Assembly: GCA_024362935.1 (NCBI GenBank)
Contig: JANCRA010000010.1
Location: 5,572,501 to 5,636,500, forward strand
Direction: 5' to 3'
Source: Setophaga petechia
Lineage: Eukaryota > Chordata > Aves > Passeriformes > Parulidae
Length of the DNA stretch: 64,000 nucleotides
This document shows positions 47,601 to 55,592 of this stretch, piece after piece. Each line of letters begins with the position of its first letter. Position 1 is the stretch's first letter. The notes beneath the pieces were generated by a model. The model was given only the letters and a program-made list of their open reading frames with translations. It ran no database searches and was not told where the DNA came from. Made by a program: the position numbers and the translations under genes.

Positions 47601-47653
47601 TTGCCTTCCCCGTGGTACTTCCATTCATTCTCATCCATCTTCTCCACTTCCAT
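20464..47653 (-). CDS. IPPK: IPPK, inositol-pentakisphosphate 2-kinase, complete gene of 13 coding exons
   Basis: The enzyme transfers phosphate from ATP to the 2-position of Ins(1,3,4,5,6)P5, making InsP6 (phytate), used in mRNA export, DNA repair and as precursor of inositol pyrophosphates. Reading down the minus strand, exons are 47653-47573, 34497-34450, 30880-30785, 30042-29976, 28519-28398, 28043-27954, 26677-26619, 26260-26188, 25047-24768, 23570-23420, 22349-22247, 21767-21688 and 20689-20464. Every junction is GT/AG and all phases agree. They join into 491 codons, the length I recall for human IPPK. Visible family motifs are a glycine-rich GEGN loop (residues 15-18), EIKPKCGF (136-143), the CRYCMHQH cluster (159-166) and TAKDCSIMIAL (399-409), whose Asp-402 corresponds to an active-site Asp of plant IPK1. 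There is no frameshift or stop. Identification is very secure. Confidence 0.97.
20690..21687 (-). other. IPPK: IPPK intron 12
   Basis: This 998-bp intron runs from GTAAGA to TTTTCCAG. I see no repeat or RNA gene in it. Confidence 0.9.
21688..21767 (-). CDS. IPPK: IPPK coding exon 12 (DCSIM active-site motif)
   Basis: This 80-nt exon encodes residues 391-416: VQQYRIAMTAKDCSIMIALS then PCLQDE, plus two bases before GTAAGA. The AKDCSIMIAL block is one of the most invariant parts of the family. In plant IPK1 structures the matching Asp contacts the reactive centre. The start after TTGTACAG is canonical. Confidence 0.97.
22247..22349 (-). CDS. IPPK: IPPK coding exon 11
   Basis: This 103-nt exon encodes residues 356-390, with TLQIDGPYNEAFYEKLLDLS and EDDGTVAFALTK. 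The acceptor is TTATTTAG and the donor GTACTT. It starts by completing an Arg codon whose first two bases are in exon 10. It has no ATG-initiated frame of its own and was found by similarity. Confidence 0.96.
22350..23419 (-). other. IPPK: IPPK intron 10
   Basis: This 1,070-bp intron contains an AT-rich stretch around 22690-22770. No recognised element is present. Confidence 0.9.
23420..23570 (-). CDS. IPPK: IPPK coding exon 10
   Basis: This 151-nt exon encodes residues 306-355. It contains SSGLPRGCLLYKTLQAQMLD, then LDIEGLYPLYSRVEQYLEEF, and ends PEE before GTAAGA. The acceptor is TTTCTTCTAG. The first codon is completed from the single G at the end of exon 9. The helix-rich DIEGLYPLY segment is well conserved in vertebrates. 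Confidence 0.97.
23571..24767 (-). other. IPPK: IPPK intron 9
   Basis: This 1,197-bp intron contains a CR1 3' tail at about 24640-24724 (plus strand), listed separately, and an AT-rich TTATTATTTATTTATTATAT stretch near 24421-24445. Confidence 0.88.
24640..24724 (+). mobile_element. CR1 LINE 3' tail
   Basis: The block GCTCCTGCCCATGGCAGGGG then GTTCCCTTCCAACCCTCACC and CTGGGATTCCA is the usual end of an avian CR1, here in plus orientation and antisense to IPPK. Only the last 85 bases or so are clear. Confidence 0.8.
24768..25047 (-). CDS. IPPK: IPPK coding exon 9 (largest exon)
   Basis: This 280-nt exon encodes residues 213-305, from NGELIYGCKD to ELVRN plus one base. It holds the conserved LAHHLKPFFFP and NGLASGPQCTR blocks and the helix KELIHVIT, followed by a variable loop (about residues 276-305) that differs strongly from mammals. 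The donor used is GTAAGG. Another GTAAGA ten bases upstream would break the frame. Part of the exon (24840-24960) is CpG-rich compared with the introns around it. Confidence 0.97.
25048..26187 (-). other. IPPK: IPPK intron 8
   Basis: This 1,140-bp intron runs from GTAAAG to TTGTTGCAG. It contains an antisense CR1 tail at 25843-26000, listed separately. Confidence 0.9.
25843..26000 (+). mobile_element. CR1 LINE 3' fragment (full 3' end)
   Basis: The order is GGAATGGTCACAGCCCCAAG, CAGAGCTTCAGGAGCATTTG, GCTCTCAGCCACAGGGTGGG, CCAGGAGTTGGACTTGGACA, then CTAACTCAGGATATTCTGAG. It is the 3' end of a CR1 subfamily in plus orientation, complete to its terminal octamer-like repeat. It lies antisense in IPPK intron 8. 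Confidence 0.88.
26188..26260 (-). CDS. IPPK: IPPK coding exon 8
   Basis: This 73-nt exon encodes residues 188-212: GNKQRMHFALKSLLQEAQNN then LKIFK. The acceptor is TTTCCCTAG and the donor GTAAAG. The segment appears identical to the human one as I recall it, including the MHFALKSLL helix. The exon completes a glycine begun in exon 7. Confidence 0.97.
26619..26677 (-). CDS. IPPK: IPPK coding exon 7
   Basis: This 59-nt exon encodes residues 169-187, VANGKWKRPSKYCPLDLFS plus two bases, between CCACAG and GTAAGG. The SKYCPLDL block is the family signature of this exon. It has no start-codon frame and was found by tracing the missing segment between exons 6 and 8. Confidence 0.96.
26678..27953 (-). 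other. IPPK: IPPK intron 6
   Basis: This 1,276-bp intron is roughly half made of an LTR-like repeat at about 26905-27560 lying in the same orientation as IPPK. The rest shows nothing recognisable. Confidence 0.88.
26905..27560 (-). mobile_element. solo-LTR-like element, passerine endogenous retrovirus family (second family)
   Basis: A block of about 650 bp resembles a common songbird LTR as I remember it: a 3' part with a TTTATT motif and GGGTGGTGGGCAACCGAGCC, a middle around CAATCACTCAAAGTTAGTAC, and a 5' part with AGCCATAAAACCCCCTTCTA. On the minus strand there are two AATAAA hexamers in a 21-bp direct duplication at 26918-26959, as expected near the end of an R region. No retroviral gene flanks it. 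The family name and exact ends are uncertain, and no target-site duplication was verified. It sits in sense orientation in IPPK intron 6. Confidence 0.6.
27954..28043 (-). CDS. IPPK: IPPK coding exon 6
   Basis: This 90-nt exon encodes residues 139-168: PKCGFIPFSSHVSQEIKHKV then CRYCMHQHLK. PKCGF continues the EIK of exon 5 to make the signature motif of the family, whose lysine contacts substrate phosphates in plant IPK1. The CxxCxHxH cluster at 159-166 is conserved in animals and may be structural. Acceptor GTTTTAG, donor GTAATT. Confidence 0.97.
28044..28397 (-). other. IPPK: IPPK intron 5
   Basis: This short intron is 354 bp. Its 5' half (in gene sense) is GC- and CpG-rich and continuous with exon 5. 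The other half is AT-rich. Confidence 0.9.
28398..28519 (-). CDS. IPPK: IPPK coding exon 5
   Basis: This 122-nt exon encodes residues 98-138: ECRCDKDMDTLSGYAMCLPN, LTRLQPFRLAEHRPILCIEI, then K. The acceptor is CTGTCGCAG and the donor GTGTGC. The DKD-DTLSGYAMCLPNLTR block is a hallmark of vertebrate IPPK, and CIEIK precedes the PKCGF of exon 6. The open frame continues past the donor into the intron without meaning. Confidence 0.97.
28520..29975 (-). other. IPPK: IPPK intron 4
   Basis: This 1,456-bp intron runs from GTAAGT to CTGTCGCAG. No repeat or RNA gene was recognised. Confidence 0.9.
29976..30042 (-). CDS. IPPK: IPPK coding exon 4
   Basis: This 67-nt exon encodes residues 76-97: EIIQLPLDFVRQLCLKIQPE then RP, plus one base before GTAAGT. 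The acceptor is CCCCGATAG. It matches human EVVQLPLEFVKQLCLKIQ closely and fills exactly the gap between exons 3 and 5. Confidence 0.96.
30043..30784 (-). other. IPPK: IPPK intron 3
   Basis: This 742-bp intron runs from GTAAAT to CGATAG. Nothing further was recognised. Confidence 0.9.
30785..30880 (-). CDS. IPPK: IPPK coding exon 3
   Basis: This 96-nt exon encodes residues 44-75: TPEEILHHLQNIVDFGKHVM then KQFFGENYVHHG. It is in phase 0 at both ends, with acceptor GTCTTCCAG and donor GTAAAT. HLQNIVDFGK and GENYVH are near-identical to human. Confidence 0.97.
30881..34449 (-). other. IPPK: IPPK intron 2
   Basis: This 3,569-bp intron runs from GTAAGA to GTCTTCCAG. It is AT-rich in 31600-32960 and more mixed elsewhere. 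No mobile element, RNA gene or exon was recognised. Confidence 0.9.
34450..34497 (-). CDS. IPPK: IPPK coding exon 2
   Basis: This 48-nt exon encodes residues 28-43, RCVVLRFLKSPPNQNK, in phase 0 at both ends between CTCCTGCAG and GTAAGA. It contains an uninterrupted run of eight C (T then C8) in the Ser-Pro-Pro codons. The reading frame through the run is intact here. Confidence 0.96.
34498..47572 (-). other. IPPK: IPPK intron 1 (13 kb)
   Basis: This is the first and largest intron, from GTACGG next to exon 1 to CTGCAG before exon 2. I see no clear CR1 or LTR copy. Long open frames at 44995-45878 occur on several frames of both strands and match nothing known. Segments that could be non-coding regulatory DNA are the TAATTATTCATTA-containing block near 36000 and the CpG-rich end at 47100-47570. 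Otherwise it is ordinary AT-rich intron. Confidence 0.85.
47573..47653 (-). CDS. IPPK: IPPK coding exon 1
   Basis: This exon encodes residues 1-27, MEVEKMDENEWKYHGEGNQS then LVVSHCQ, ending in CAG before GTACGG. GEGN is the glycine-rich nucleotide loop. The ATG at 47651-47653 is chosen because MxxxKMDENEW.YHGEGN matches the human start. It has G at -3 and G at +4. The frame stays open upstream with further ATGs at 47771-47773 and 47804-47806, so a longer N-terminus cannot be excluded from sequence alone. Confidence 0.95.
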
Positions 47654-47745
47654 GCCCGGCCCGGGCCGCGCGGAGGGCAGGAGCAGCCGCCGGCCCGCCG
47701 CCTCACGCCGCCACCATCGCGGCTGCGCCGCCCGCTCTCGGCCGC

Positions 47746-47755
47746 GGGAAGTCCC
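47746..47755 (-). promoter_or_regulatory. kappaB-like decamer (GGGACTTCCC)
   Basis: The minus strand carries GGGACTTCCC, a match to the classic NF-kappaB consensus, within the IPPK 5' leader next to the YY1 element. A single short match in GC-rich DNA can occur by chance. Confidence 0.3.
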
Positions 47756-47765
47756 GCCCGCCGCG

Positions 47766-47778
47766 GCCGCCATCTTGG
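47766..47778 (-). promoter_or_regulatory. IPPK: YY1-type element (CCAAGATGGCGGC)
   Basis: The minus strand reads CCAAGATGGCGGC, the full consensus of the YY1 motif often found just downstream of transcription starts of TATA-less housekeeping genes. It lies about 115 bp upstream of the conserved IPPK ATG. Its internal ATG is in frame with IPPK. Confidence 0.7.
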
Positions 47779-48026
47779 AGCCGGGCAGCGCCGCCAGGGT
47801 CGCCATGGCGGGGCCGGGCAGCGCCGCCGGGGCAACGGGAGCCCTCAGGCGCCGCCCGGGCAGAACCGGCGGCGGAAAAGCATCTTCTGCCTCCGGGAAT
47901 GGCCGGTCAAAGGAGGGCATGGCCCCGCTCTGCTCTGCAGTGCTCTCGCCTTCAGTCCTGTGTGTAGTTTTGGGCACGGCGCTGTAAAAAAAAGGGACTA
48001 AGCTCTTGGAGAGCATCTGAAGGATG

Positions 48027-48295
48027 CAGAAAGACCGGGAGGAAAAGGCTTATGAGGAACAGCTGAGGGCACTTGGTTTGTTCAGCCTGGAGAGAAGGAG
48101 GCTGGGGGGAGATCTCCTCTTTGTCAGGAACTCAGCCAGAGTGGGGTCGGGCACTGAACAGGCTCCCCTCAGCCACAGCCCCGAGCTGACAGAGCTCCGG
48201 CAGAGTTCGGACGATGCTCTCGGGGACAGGGTGGGAATTGAGGCTGTCCAGGAGCTGGACTCTGATCCCGATGGGTCCCTCCAGCTCAGTGTTCT
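48027..48295 (+). mobile_element. CR1 LINE 3' fragment upstream of IPPK
   Basis: The blocks TTGTTCAGCCTGGAGAGAAG, GGCTGGGGGGAGATCTCCTC, ACGATGCTCTCGGGGACAGG and GGAGCTGGACTCTGATCCCG follow CR1 order, ending with TGGGTCCCTCCAGCTCAGTG. It is in plus orientation, with internal deletions. It starts only about 100 bp beyond the CpG island. The frames through it are not intact reverse transcriptase, because this is the 3' tail. Confidence 0.82.
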
Positions 48296-48413
48296 GCGGT
48301 GTGGGCTGCACACACAACCTGCTCACTGTGGGGAAGATGGGCTCGGGCAGAGGCTCTGTGCATGGTCCAACACCCAACACAGGGCAGGATTTGTTCCCTT
48401 TGGAATTGCATTT

Positions 48414-48610
48414 CATAGAATCAATTAGGTTGGAAAAGACCTCCAAGACCATCAAGTCCGACTTACAACCAGTCATCACCTTTAAACCCGACACTAAGTG
48501 CCACATCCAATCTTTCCTTAACACCTCCAGTGACTCCGCCATCCCCCTGGGCAGTCCCTTCCATGTCTGTTCAGCTGCAGTTTGCAGTCACGCTGGTTTG
48601 AGTTTTACAG
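48414..48610 (-). mobile_element. CR1 LINE 3' fragment (older subfamily)
   Basis: It starts CATAGAATCAATTAGGTTGG then AAAAGACCTCCAAGACCATC, and continues with AAGTGCCACATCC and CTCCAGTGACTCCGCCATCC before CCTGGGCAGTCCCTTCCATG. This is the reversed 3' end of a CR1 subfamily different from the copy just to its left. Minus orientation; right end approximate. Confidence 0.85.
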
Positions 48611-51600
48611 ATGTTTTCTCTTGCAGTCAAGTGTCTGTTTAATTAGCCTTGTACTCCAGTGTACCAAGTCACTCAAATACCCAATGTTAGAAGCAGAAAG
48701 ATGAACATCTGTGTAACATTCTTTAAAAATTAAACACTAAGCTGTTTTCCCAAGTATGAATACACACATACATGATTTATGACAAATAGAAAACAATCTA
48801 AAGATCCAAACTCCCTACCACACACACAGGATTAAATTCTAAAACCCTGAATCCAGTAATTTTTATGACTATGAGTTTTGACCACAAGCAGTGAAACTTA
48901 CCCTTCAATGACCATTTTAAAACAATCCCTAAAGGCTCTCTGAAATTCCCCCTTTTCTTCCTGTGTCCTCACAAGGCTCTTCATGACAGGAGCCAGGCTG
49001 GCACAAAAAGAGGTAATTAACACTCAGAAGCTTTCCTCTGTATAATGAACATTTGTATAATTTGGATAATACCCAAACTTGACTCTCTACTGTAGCTTTT
49101 CAAAAGAAAGTCAAAGTGAAGTAAACAGTGCCTTTTTTATGGAGAGAGAAGATGCACCTAGAAGGCTGAAAATAAAACTTGCATAAATCTGCAATGAGTC
49201 ACTGATCTTTTTTTTAAATGTGTGTGGTGTAATTAAACACATCATCCAACTTCACTAAACTTAAAAAACAGGAGTTAAACTAAATATGTGCTAAAATACT
49301 GCCTGATCATCACTTTTCCTTTTTTAGTATACTATGCATGCCTACATGAAAAATTAATCTTGCTCATTTGACCATTTGATAAAGGTGAAAATAATGACAG
49401 TGATTTCTTTAAAGTAGGCTTCTGTCATCTGTGTTTGCAAAGTTTCTCTATGCTGTGTTACTAGAAATGCATATCTAAAATACCAGAATTAACCATATTA
49501 TTCTGACTTCTAAGAGTGTCATAAAGAAGTTTCACTCAGGACTGTAAGACTGTGGTATTTATCATACTACCATTAAAAAATAACTGTACTTCAGGGAAAC
49601 AGTATTTGAACACTTATTAGGCTTACACTGAGAAATATGCAGGGAGATAATACCAATGTGTTGTCTTGCAATGGCAAAACTAATTTGTCTCAATTTTAAA
49701 AGGAACTCTACACAGCATGTTCTTTCATAGTTCTGAAAAGTGCACAGCTACAGAGTTAAAAACAAAGGGGAGGTTTGAGTGCACAGGTAAACAACACTGA
49801 GAACACCAAGTTTTAACATATTCCTTCTCTCCAGCAGGCACTTCCCTCTCCTCCTTTTCCTCCAGCATTCCAAGGGGCAGAACTGCCACTTGGGCAATTT
49901 GAGGCAGTGCTCTGAAAATCCACAGGTGAAACTTAAACCTGCAGGGACAAAAGCCTATTTAACACATGTTATTTCTCCCTGCAGTATCAGGTCTTATTAC
50001 TCATTCCAGGCATTATCTGCAGCGTGCTTGGGCTGAACTATCAGAGGCTTTGGTGCCATTAATGCCATCCAGGTATTGCTTAACTGGAATTCCCCTGTCA
50101 GGTGGTGCAACTACAGCTGGTGTGGACAGACCTGGATGGGTTTTAATTAGCTGCCTTGAGGTCTGCACAGAGCTCAATGACCTGCAAAAGCCACCCAGGG
50201 ATCTCAGCAGATGGCCAGGTATCCTGTGGTATTTCAGGATGTAAATAAATGAGTTTAAAACTGCAGCAGGAATGCCTAATGTAAGAATACCTTCAGTTCT
50301 GCAGCCCCCACTTTATCCCCTCAGCAGTTCCTTTTTTGCTGTTTGAAGGAGTCAGAAGAGCATCACAGGCCTGAAATCTCTTTTCCTCAGAGAGCTGTGA
50401 CTGCATTGTGTTTATGGCACAATCCCTGTTTCTTGGGATACTTTGGTATTGGGAAGCCATCAACACTGGACTCTCTCATTTGCCATTTTTTGCAATTTGT
50501 TAGTTCACCAGGGAATGAGAATAAAATTGTAAGAACAGTCCACAGTTCACATATTCACTTTGAGGAGGAAAAAAAGTATCAGGCAAGTATTTAATGTTAA
50601 CATTCTTTGCTATAAAAAGTTCATTAAATCCACATCTGAGGGGGAAAAAAATAGCATTACCTGAGTCTCATGATAAAATTGGGTGCCAATAATACAAAGG
50701 TCTTGTAAGCTCATGAGAAGGATTTTTGCTATAAAAGGTACATCTTAATTCTCCTGGTTCCTAAAATGAAAGAGGCTTCTGTATAAAAGAAAGGATATTT
50801 TGTTCTTTATGAAAAGAGTAATCATGACACAAAAGATCCTATCCTGTGACCTAGAAACATCTGCCTGGAGAAATCAGGTTTAAAAATCACAAATTCAAGG
50901 CAAGGAGTCCAAAAATATTAAATGGACTTGATAATACAATAGTGAAACTGCACTACAAAATACCATTACTATTTGTTTTAAACTACTGCACCATTTTCTG
51001 TTTCAAAAGGTAGAATTCTGTTTAAATAGGATTGAGTTTCATACTTTTATTATATTCAGACCAGCAGAAATGGAATATACTTATGTAACTCACATCATTC
51101 AAATGCTCAAACTTTGTCTTTTTTCTCATATCAGGCTGTACCATGCCACTGTTATTTCTCAAATCCCTGCTTTTTCTACATAATTTCACACACATACTAG
51201 AAGTGCAGGAAATTTCTTGCTCCAACTGTTATTTCACCATCTCACACTGACTAAGAATCACTGACCCCACAAAGAAAAAACACATTACAATAGGACTGCA
51301 GTGTGTCATTCAGTGGCTTTTTTTAGAAAGCATACATGGTGCTTTGAACCACAGTAAAATATTGGAGAAATAAGTCATGGCTTCAGGAATAAGGCTGTAA
51401 GTAACAGGAAAGGTGACTTTATGTGAATAAAGATAAAGCCACATCTATGTTGTTAGCAGATAAGAACTTGCACAAACTTACCACAGATATGGATAAACAG
51501 ACATTACAACTATCAAGAACTTTATTGCTGCATACAGTCTGAGAGAGTTATAAAGTTATAGACACAGCATAAAGAAGAACTCTGTACTATATGTCTAACT

Positions 51601-54600
51601 TCAAAGAATGTTCAGCACAGACAACATTTTTTACACGTAGACAAGACAATTAAAAAACATTTCCTGTACACAGAAGGCCTGTGCATTTATTGAAAAGAAA
51701 ATCAACTACTTACCAGTGGGACATGACCCAAAACACAAACAAATGAAAACTGGTGTTGTGATTTTTTTTGATTGATAAGAGAAAACATGATAAATTGTAG
51801 GAGGTCATTAAAGCAAAAAACCTATGGTGAAATCCCAGTAGCTTTGACAGGGTATTAAGGCAGAAAGGAACAAGACCAACCCCATCTAAGCACCTCCTGA
51901 AGTCAGTTTTTACAGCCTCTAATCTACAGGCAAGGAAGGAAAGATGAAGGGATAAAGAGCTTTTAGGTCTTGCCTAAAAGGACATATTTAAAGACATATT
52001 AAAAGACACCTAAGGACGTATTAAAGAACGTACCAGCAACTAAAAATCAAAATACTCTTTCCATAAAGAGGTGAATGCAGAGCAGTTCTGTAGCCTGGGC
52101 AGAACTCAGGTAGCCACAGGACTTGTGGTGCTCTCAGGCCAGGCCAACACTCCTCAGTGCAGGTGCTTGCTGTTAATGTTGCACTGTTTGCTCACCATGG
52201 AACACCTCTCACAACTGCTCCTGTGAAAACATTTAATGTGTCCTACTACAAATATTCCCCAGCCTTGTGCCCAGCCCTTGGACCTGTTAATGGTTAAAGG
52301 ACAGCATTCAACTTTTTTTTTACCTGTGTCAAAAGACCTTCTCTTTAAACAGGGAAGAGAATGTGTAGATTAACCTGGTTTTCAGCTAAATCTCCATCAT
52401 TTGGCAACACTTCTGTAGGAAACCTTGAAACCTTCCCCATCAGAACTTTCAGTTCTCTGAGTACAAGGTCTCCTGAAGATAAATTACTCATTTATGTGTA
52501 AACTGGTCACATGTTAACATTTCAGTTTGTACCCAGAAACACCAATCTATCATAGATGGAAAACACCAAACAGCAATATATAGAATGGTACAGACACAAT
52601 GGGCATCAGTTTCTTTTGTACTTACTGAGAAAGTTAGATTTATGTTCCTTGGCACAGTTATTGAATACTTACAAGGATAGAGATCCTTCAATCCATATGC
52701 ACTGTATATTGTTTTTATAATTTTTATTAGCACTGTAGTGTTAATGACTTTGGAGTGATCTCATTATGCAAATGGCACCATAAAATTCAATGTTCCCCCA
52801 CCAGCTCCCTTGAAGAACTAATTTACTGGATTTGTCATGATTGATCCCAACAAGCAGAAGTGATAAATAGCCAAGAGACACCTCGAATTCTAAGCCTCAC
52901 CTTATCTGTCATGTCCATTACACGAACCCAGCTGTAATGCAGTTCCCAAGCAGAGACACCAATATAAAGGTTATGAACTCCCAAAAGGGTGACCTTGTTC
53001 TCCATCCCCAACCTGGCCAAGTGTCCCGTGCCTCCCTCACATCACCCTTGTCACAGGGACACCCATGAGTCACCTCAGAGTCACACCCCTGAGTCACCTC
53101 ATTTGATTATTCATCGAGTGAATGGCTGAGTTTTCTCTGGTGGGATTTTCCCCAGAAAGTTGTTTATTTGACTCAGCGGGACAGGGCACAGCCCCACGGG
53201 TGCTCCAGGCCTCACTGGAGGAGGGAGAGGAGCGCAGGATTCGCCTCCCAGAGCACGGGGCTGATTGTGAAACTGCGCTCGGAGCAGCCGCTGCCCCTCC
53301 CGGCAGCGCAAACACGGGGCCCTTCCAAAGAAAGGAGAGAGCACAGAAGGAGCAGACAGCTCTGGGTGTGCTCTGAAAAAGCAGCAGAGAGCACAACAGC
53401 GAGGAAATATTTTGGGAGAGAGAATTCTGGTTCATTCAGCAGCACAGGAGCTGTTACTGACAGGGGGGTTTGCATTGGTTTTTTTCTTTCTCCCCCAGAA
53501 AAACACGTGAATCTGAGTTCCCCCATGGCCTCACTGCTCCATCTATCCAGGCTATAAAAGAGAATTAAAGGGAACTGCACCACCAGAGGATCAGTGATAA
53601 CACATTCCACTAAACTCTATTGATTTCAAACAGCTATTTCAAAGGTGACAATCCACAACTCTTTGATTAAGCTGGAATGAAGTGGATATTTAACAGGTGA
53701 TTATGAGATCTCCCTGACTGATGTCTGCCAATGACAAGTGAAATATCCTTTGCAATTAAAAACTTTATGATGGCATCTCACTTATGTAATCATTACTCAT
53801 ATTTATGCTTTTGTTTCATGTCAGTGGGAATATTTATACATGCACACACAGAGATCTCTCAGGTCAAGATTTTTAGCAAGGAATTACATTTAAGATGATT
53901 GAGTGAGCATAAATTCTGGATCAAATTCTACTTCTCACCCAAAGTTTGGCACCTTAAAAGGTACCAATCCATCTGGCAGGAATTTATAGATTAAAAATAT
54001 ATACCTTGATGATCTCCTTGATAGCTGGTTCTGAACCTGCCTAAGAATCTGTGACACTGTGTTATACTGAAAAAAAGAAAGGCAGGGGGAGGCATTTCCA
54101 TTTACCAAATCATCCCTGGATACAGGCATTTCATTGCAGTTACAGGTTTCCAGGGGTTTACAGTGTTGCAAAACAGATAAAATAGGAAACAGCCTCATCT
54201 GCTGGTTTGAGGAGACACTGCCAGGTACATCACTTTATTTTTCCTCTCCATGTTCATCTCCCAGATGTCACAGAATAAAATCTATAAGATTGAAACTTGG
54301 GGTTTTTTGTTTGTTTTTCAGTAGCAAAGCCATTTGCACACACTCCTCATATGATTGGAAATCCAGGGTAATTCAGTGAAAGGAGCAGCTCTGAATCCCC
54401 TTTCTGGCTCCTGGTTGTTAATACAGACAGACACATCTAAAGAGATTGCTCAAAAGCTTCCCATTATTTAAGTTTCTTGTAATTTTACTGAAGCTCCACA
54501 GTGTTCTTAAATCAGCTATCCCATGGCACTATTTGTTTCAAACAGAAGTGTTTGATGGACATTTTTGCTGTTGAGTTTTTTCTTGTTTGTTTAAAAAATT

Positions 54601-55576
54601 TTAAAAGCCTTCTTAAATTAAATTATTGAAAAATACGCCAATTTGTCTTACTGAACTTTTTAGTAAAAAGCTCCAGCATTGAAACAATAATGAAGAAATT
54701 AGTATGGAATAGCAGATCACCCTGAGCTTAAGGATGGTTTTTTTTGCTGTCTTTTTAGTCTCAATGCAACAGAAGAGGTTCAAAGTCAATGGAAAATAAT
54801 AAAAGGAAAAACTTAAAATAGGAGGTGAGGATTACAGATGTAAAGCTGCAGTCAAAAAGTAGAAGAAAGGAAGACAAAAGTAAATAATACAAGAAAGGTG
54901 CAGAATATCAAAGGTCCTAAGCCTGAACTGTTGTGGTTTTTTTTTTAAGCATTTCAGAGTTTAGTCCTAGAACATAACTTACCACTATATGGAAATCATA
55001 CCACAACTATTCTTTATCAAGGACACAGCACTAAACCAAAATTTCATAAAGAGGCTTTAGAGGAGATTACATTCACATAGACTCAAAGAGACAAAATGCC
55101 ATTTCAGAATAACCATGGTGTCTGCCAAAATCTGCCTCACTAGAAAATGCTCACAGCAATTACTCAAAAAAGGAGCCTAACCAGACCTTACCTGTTCTCT
55201 GTACAGTTGTACATATATGAACCTTCCTGGACAACTCAGCCTCCCTGAGAGGTGGAAATAATATTTATGAGAAGATCCTTGTCCAAGGATCACTCTATGA
55301 TCATTCAGAGCAAAGGACAAAGATACAGATTTTCTCCTCTAAGCTTTTCACCTACCCCCAAATGCATTTCCTTCCACTCTGTGAACATTTCCCAAGGGCT
55401 CTCCTGAATTTTGAGAGAAGCCTGAATTTCCCTTTTATTTCCCATCTTGTGCCCTCACTCCCCTCATGTGCTCACAAGGCATCATTTTCTCACTCTGGGC
55501 TCTTCCAGGATATTTTGGTGGAATGCCAGATAATCCTGCTCATGCATTATCTCTACACTGAGACAAGAGATCACTG

Positions 55577-55592
55577 AAAAAAAAAAAAAAAA
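55577..55592 (+). repeat. A16 homopolymer
   Basis: An uninterrupted run of 16 A, followed by AC-rich sequence. It could be the remnant of a retroposed tail, but no target-site duplication or recognisable body was seen beside it. Confidence 0.7.

Larger units (their letters stand above)
47100..47920. promoter_or_regulatory. IPPK: CpG island / IPPK promoter region
   Basis: CpG density rises sharply here relative to everything on either side, with GC-box-like GGGCGG/CCGCCC clusters, and the island encloses IPPK exon 1. There is no TATA box in a sensible position. Dispersed initiation on the minus strand somewhere around 47700-47850 is likely. No second, divergent gene was recognised on the plus strand. 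Confidence 0.85.

Noticed and set aside
47318..47835. Arginine/proline-rich minus-strand frame in another phase and plus-strand frames of about 128 codons over the CpG island
   Set aside because: These are GC-rich shadows of the IPPK leader and exon 1. Only the frame leading into MEVEKMDENEW is supported.
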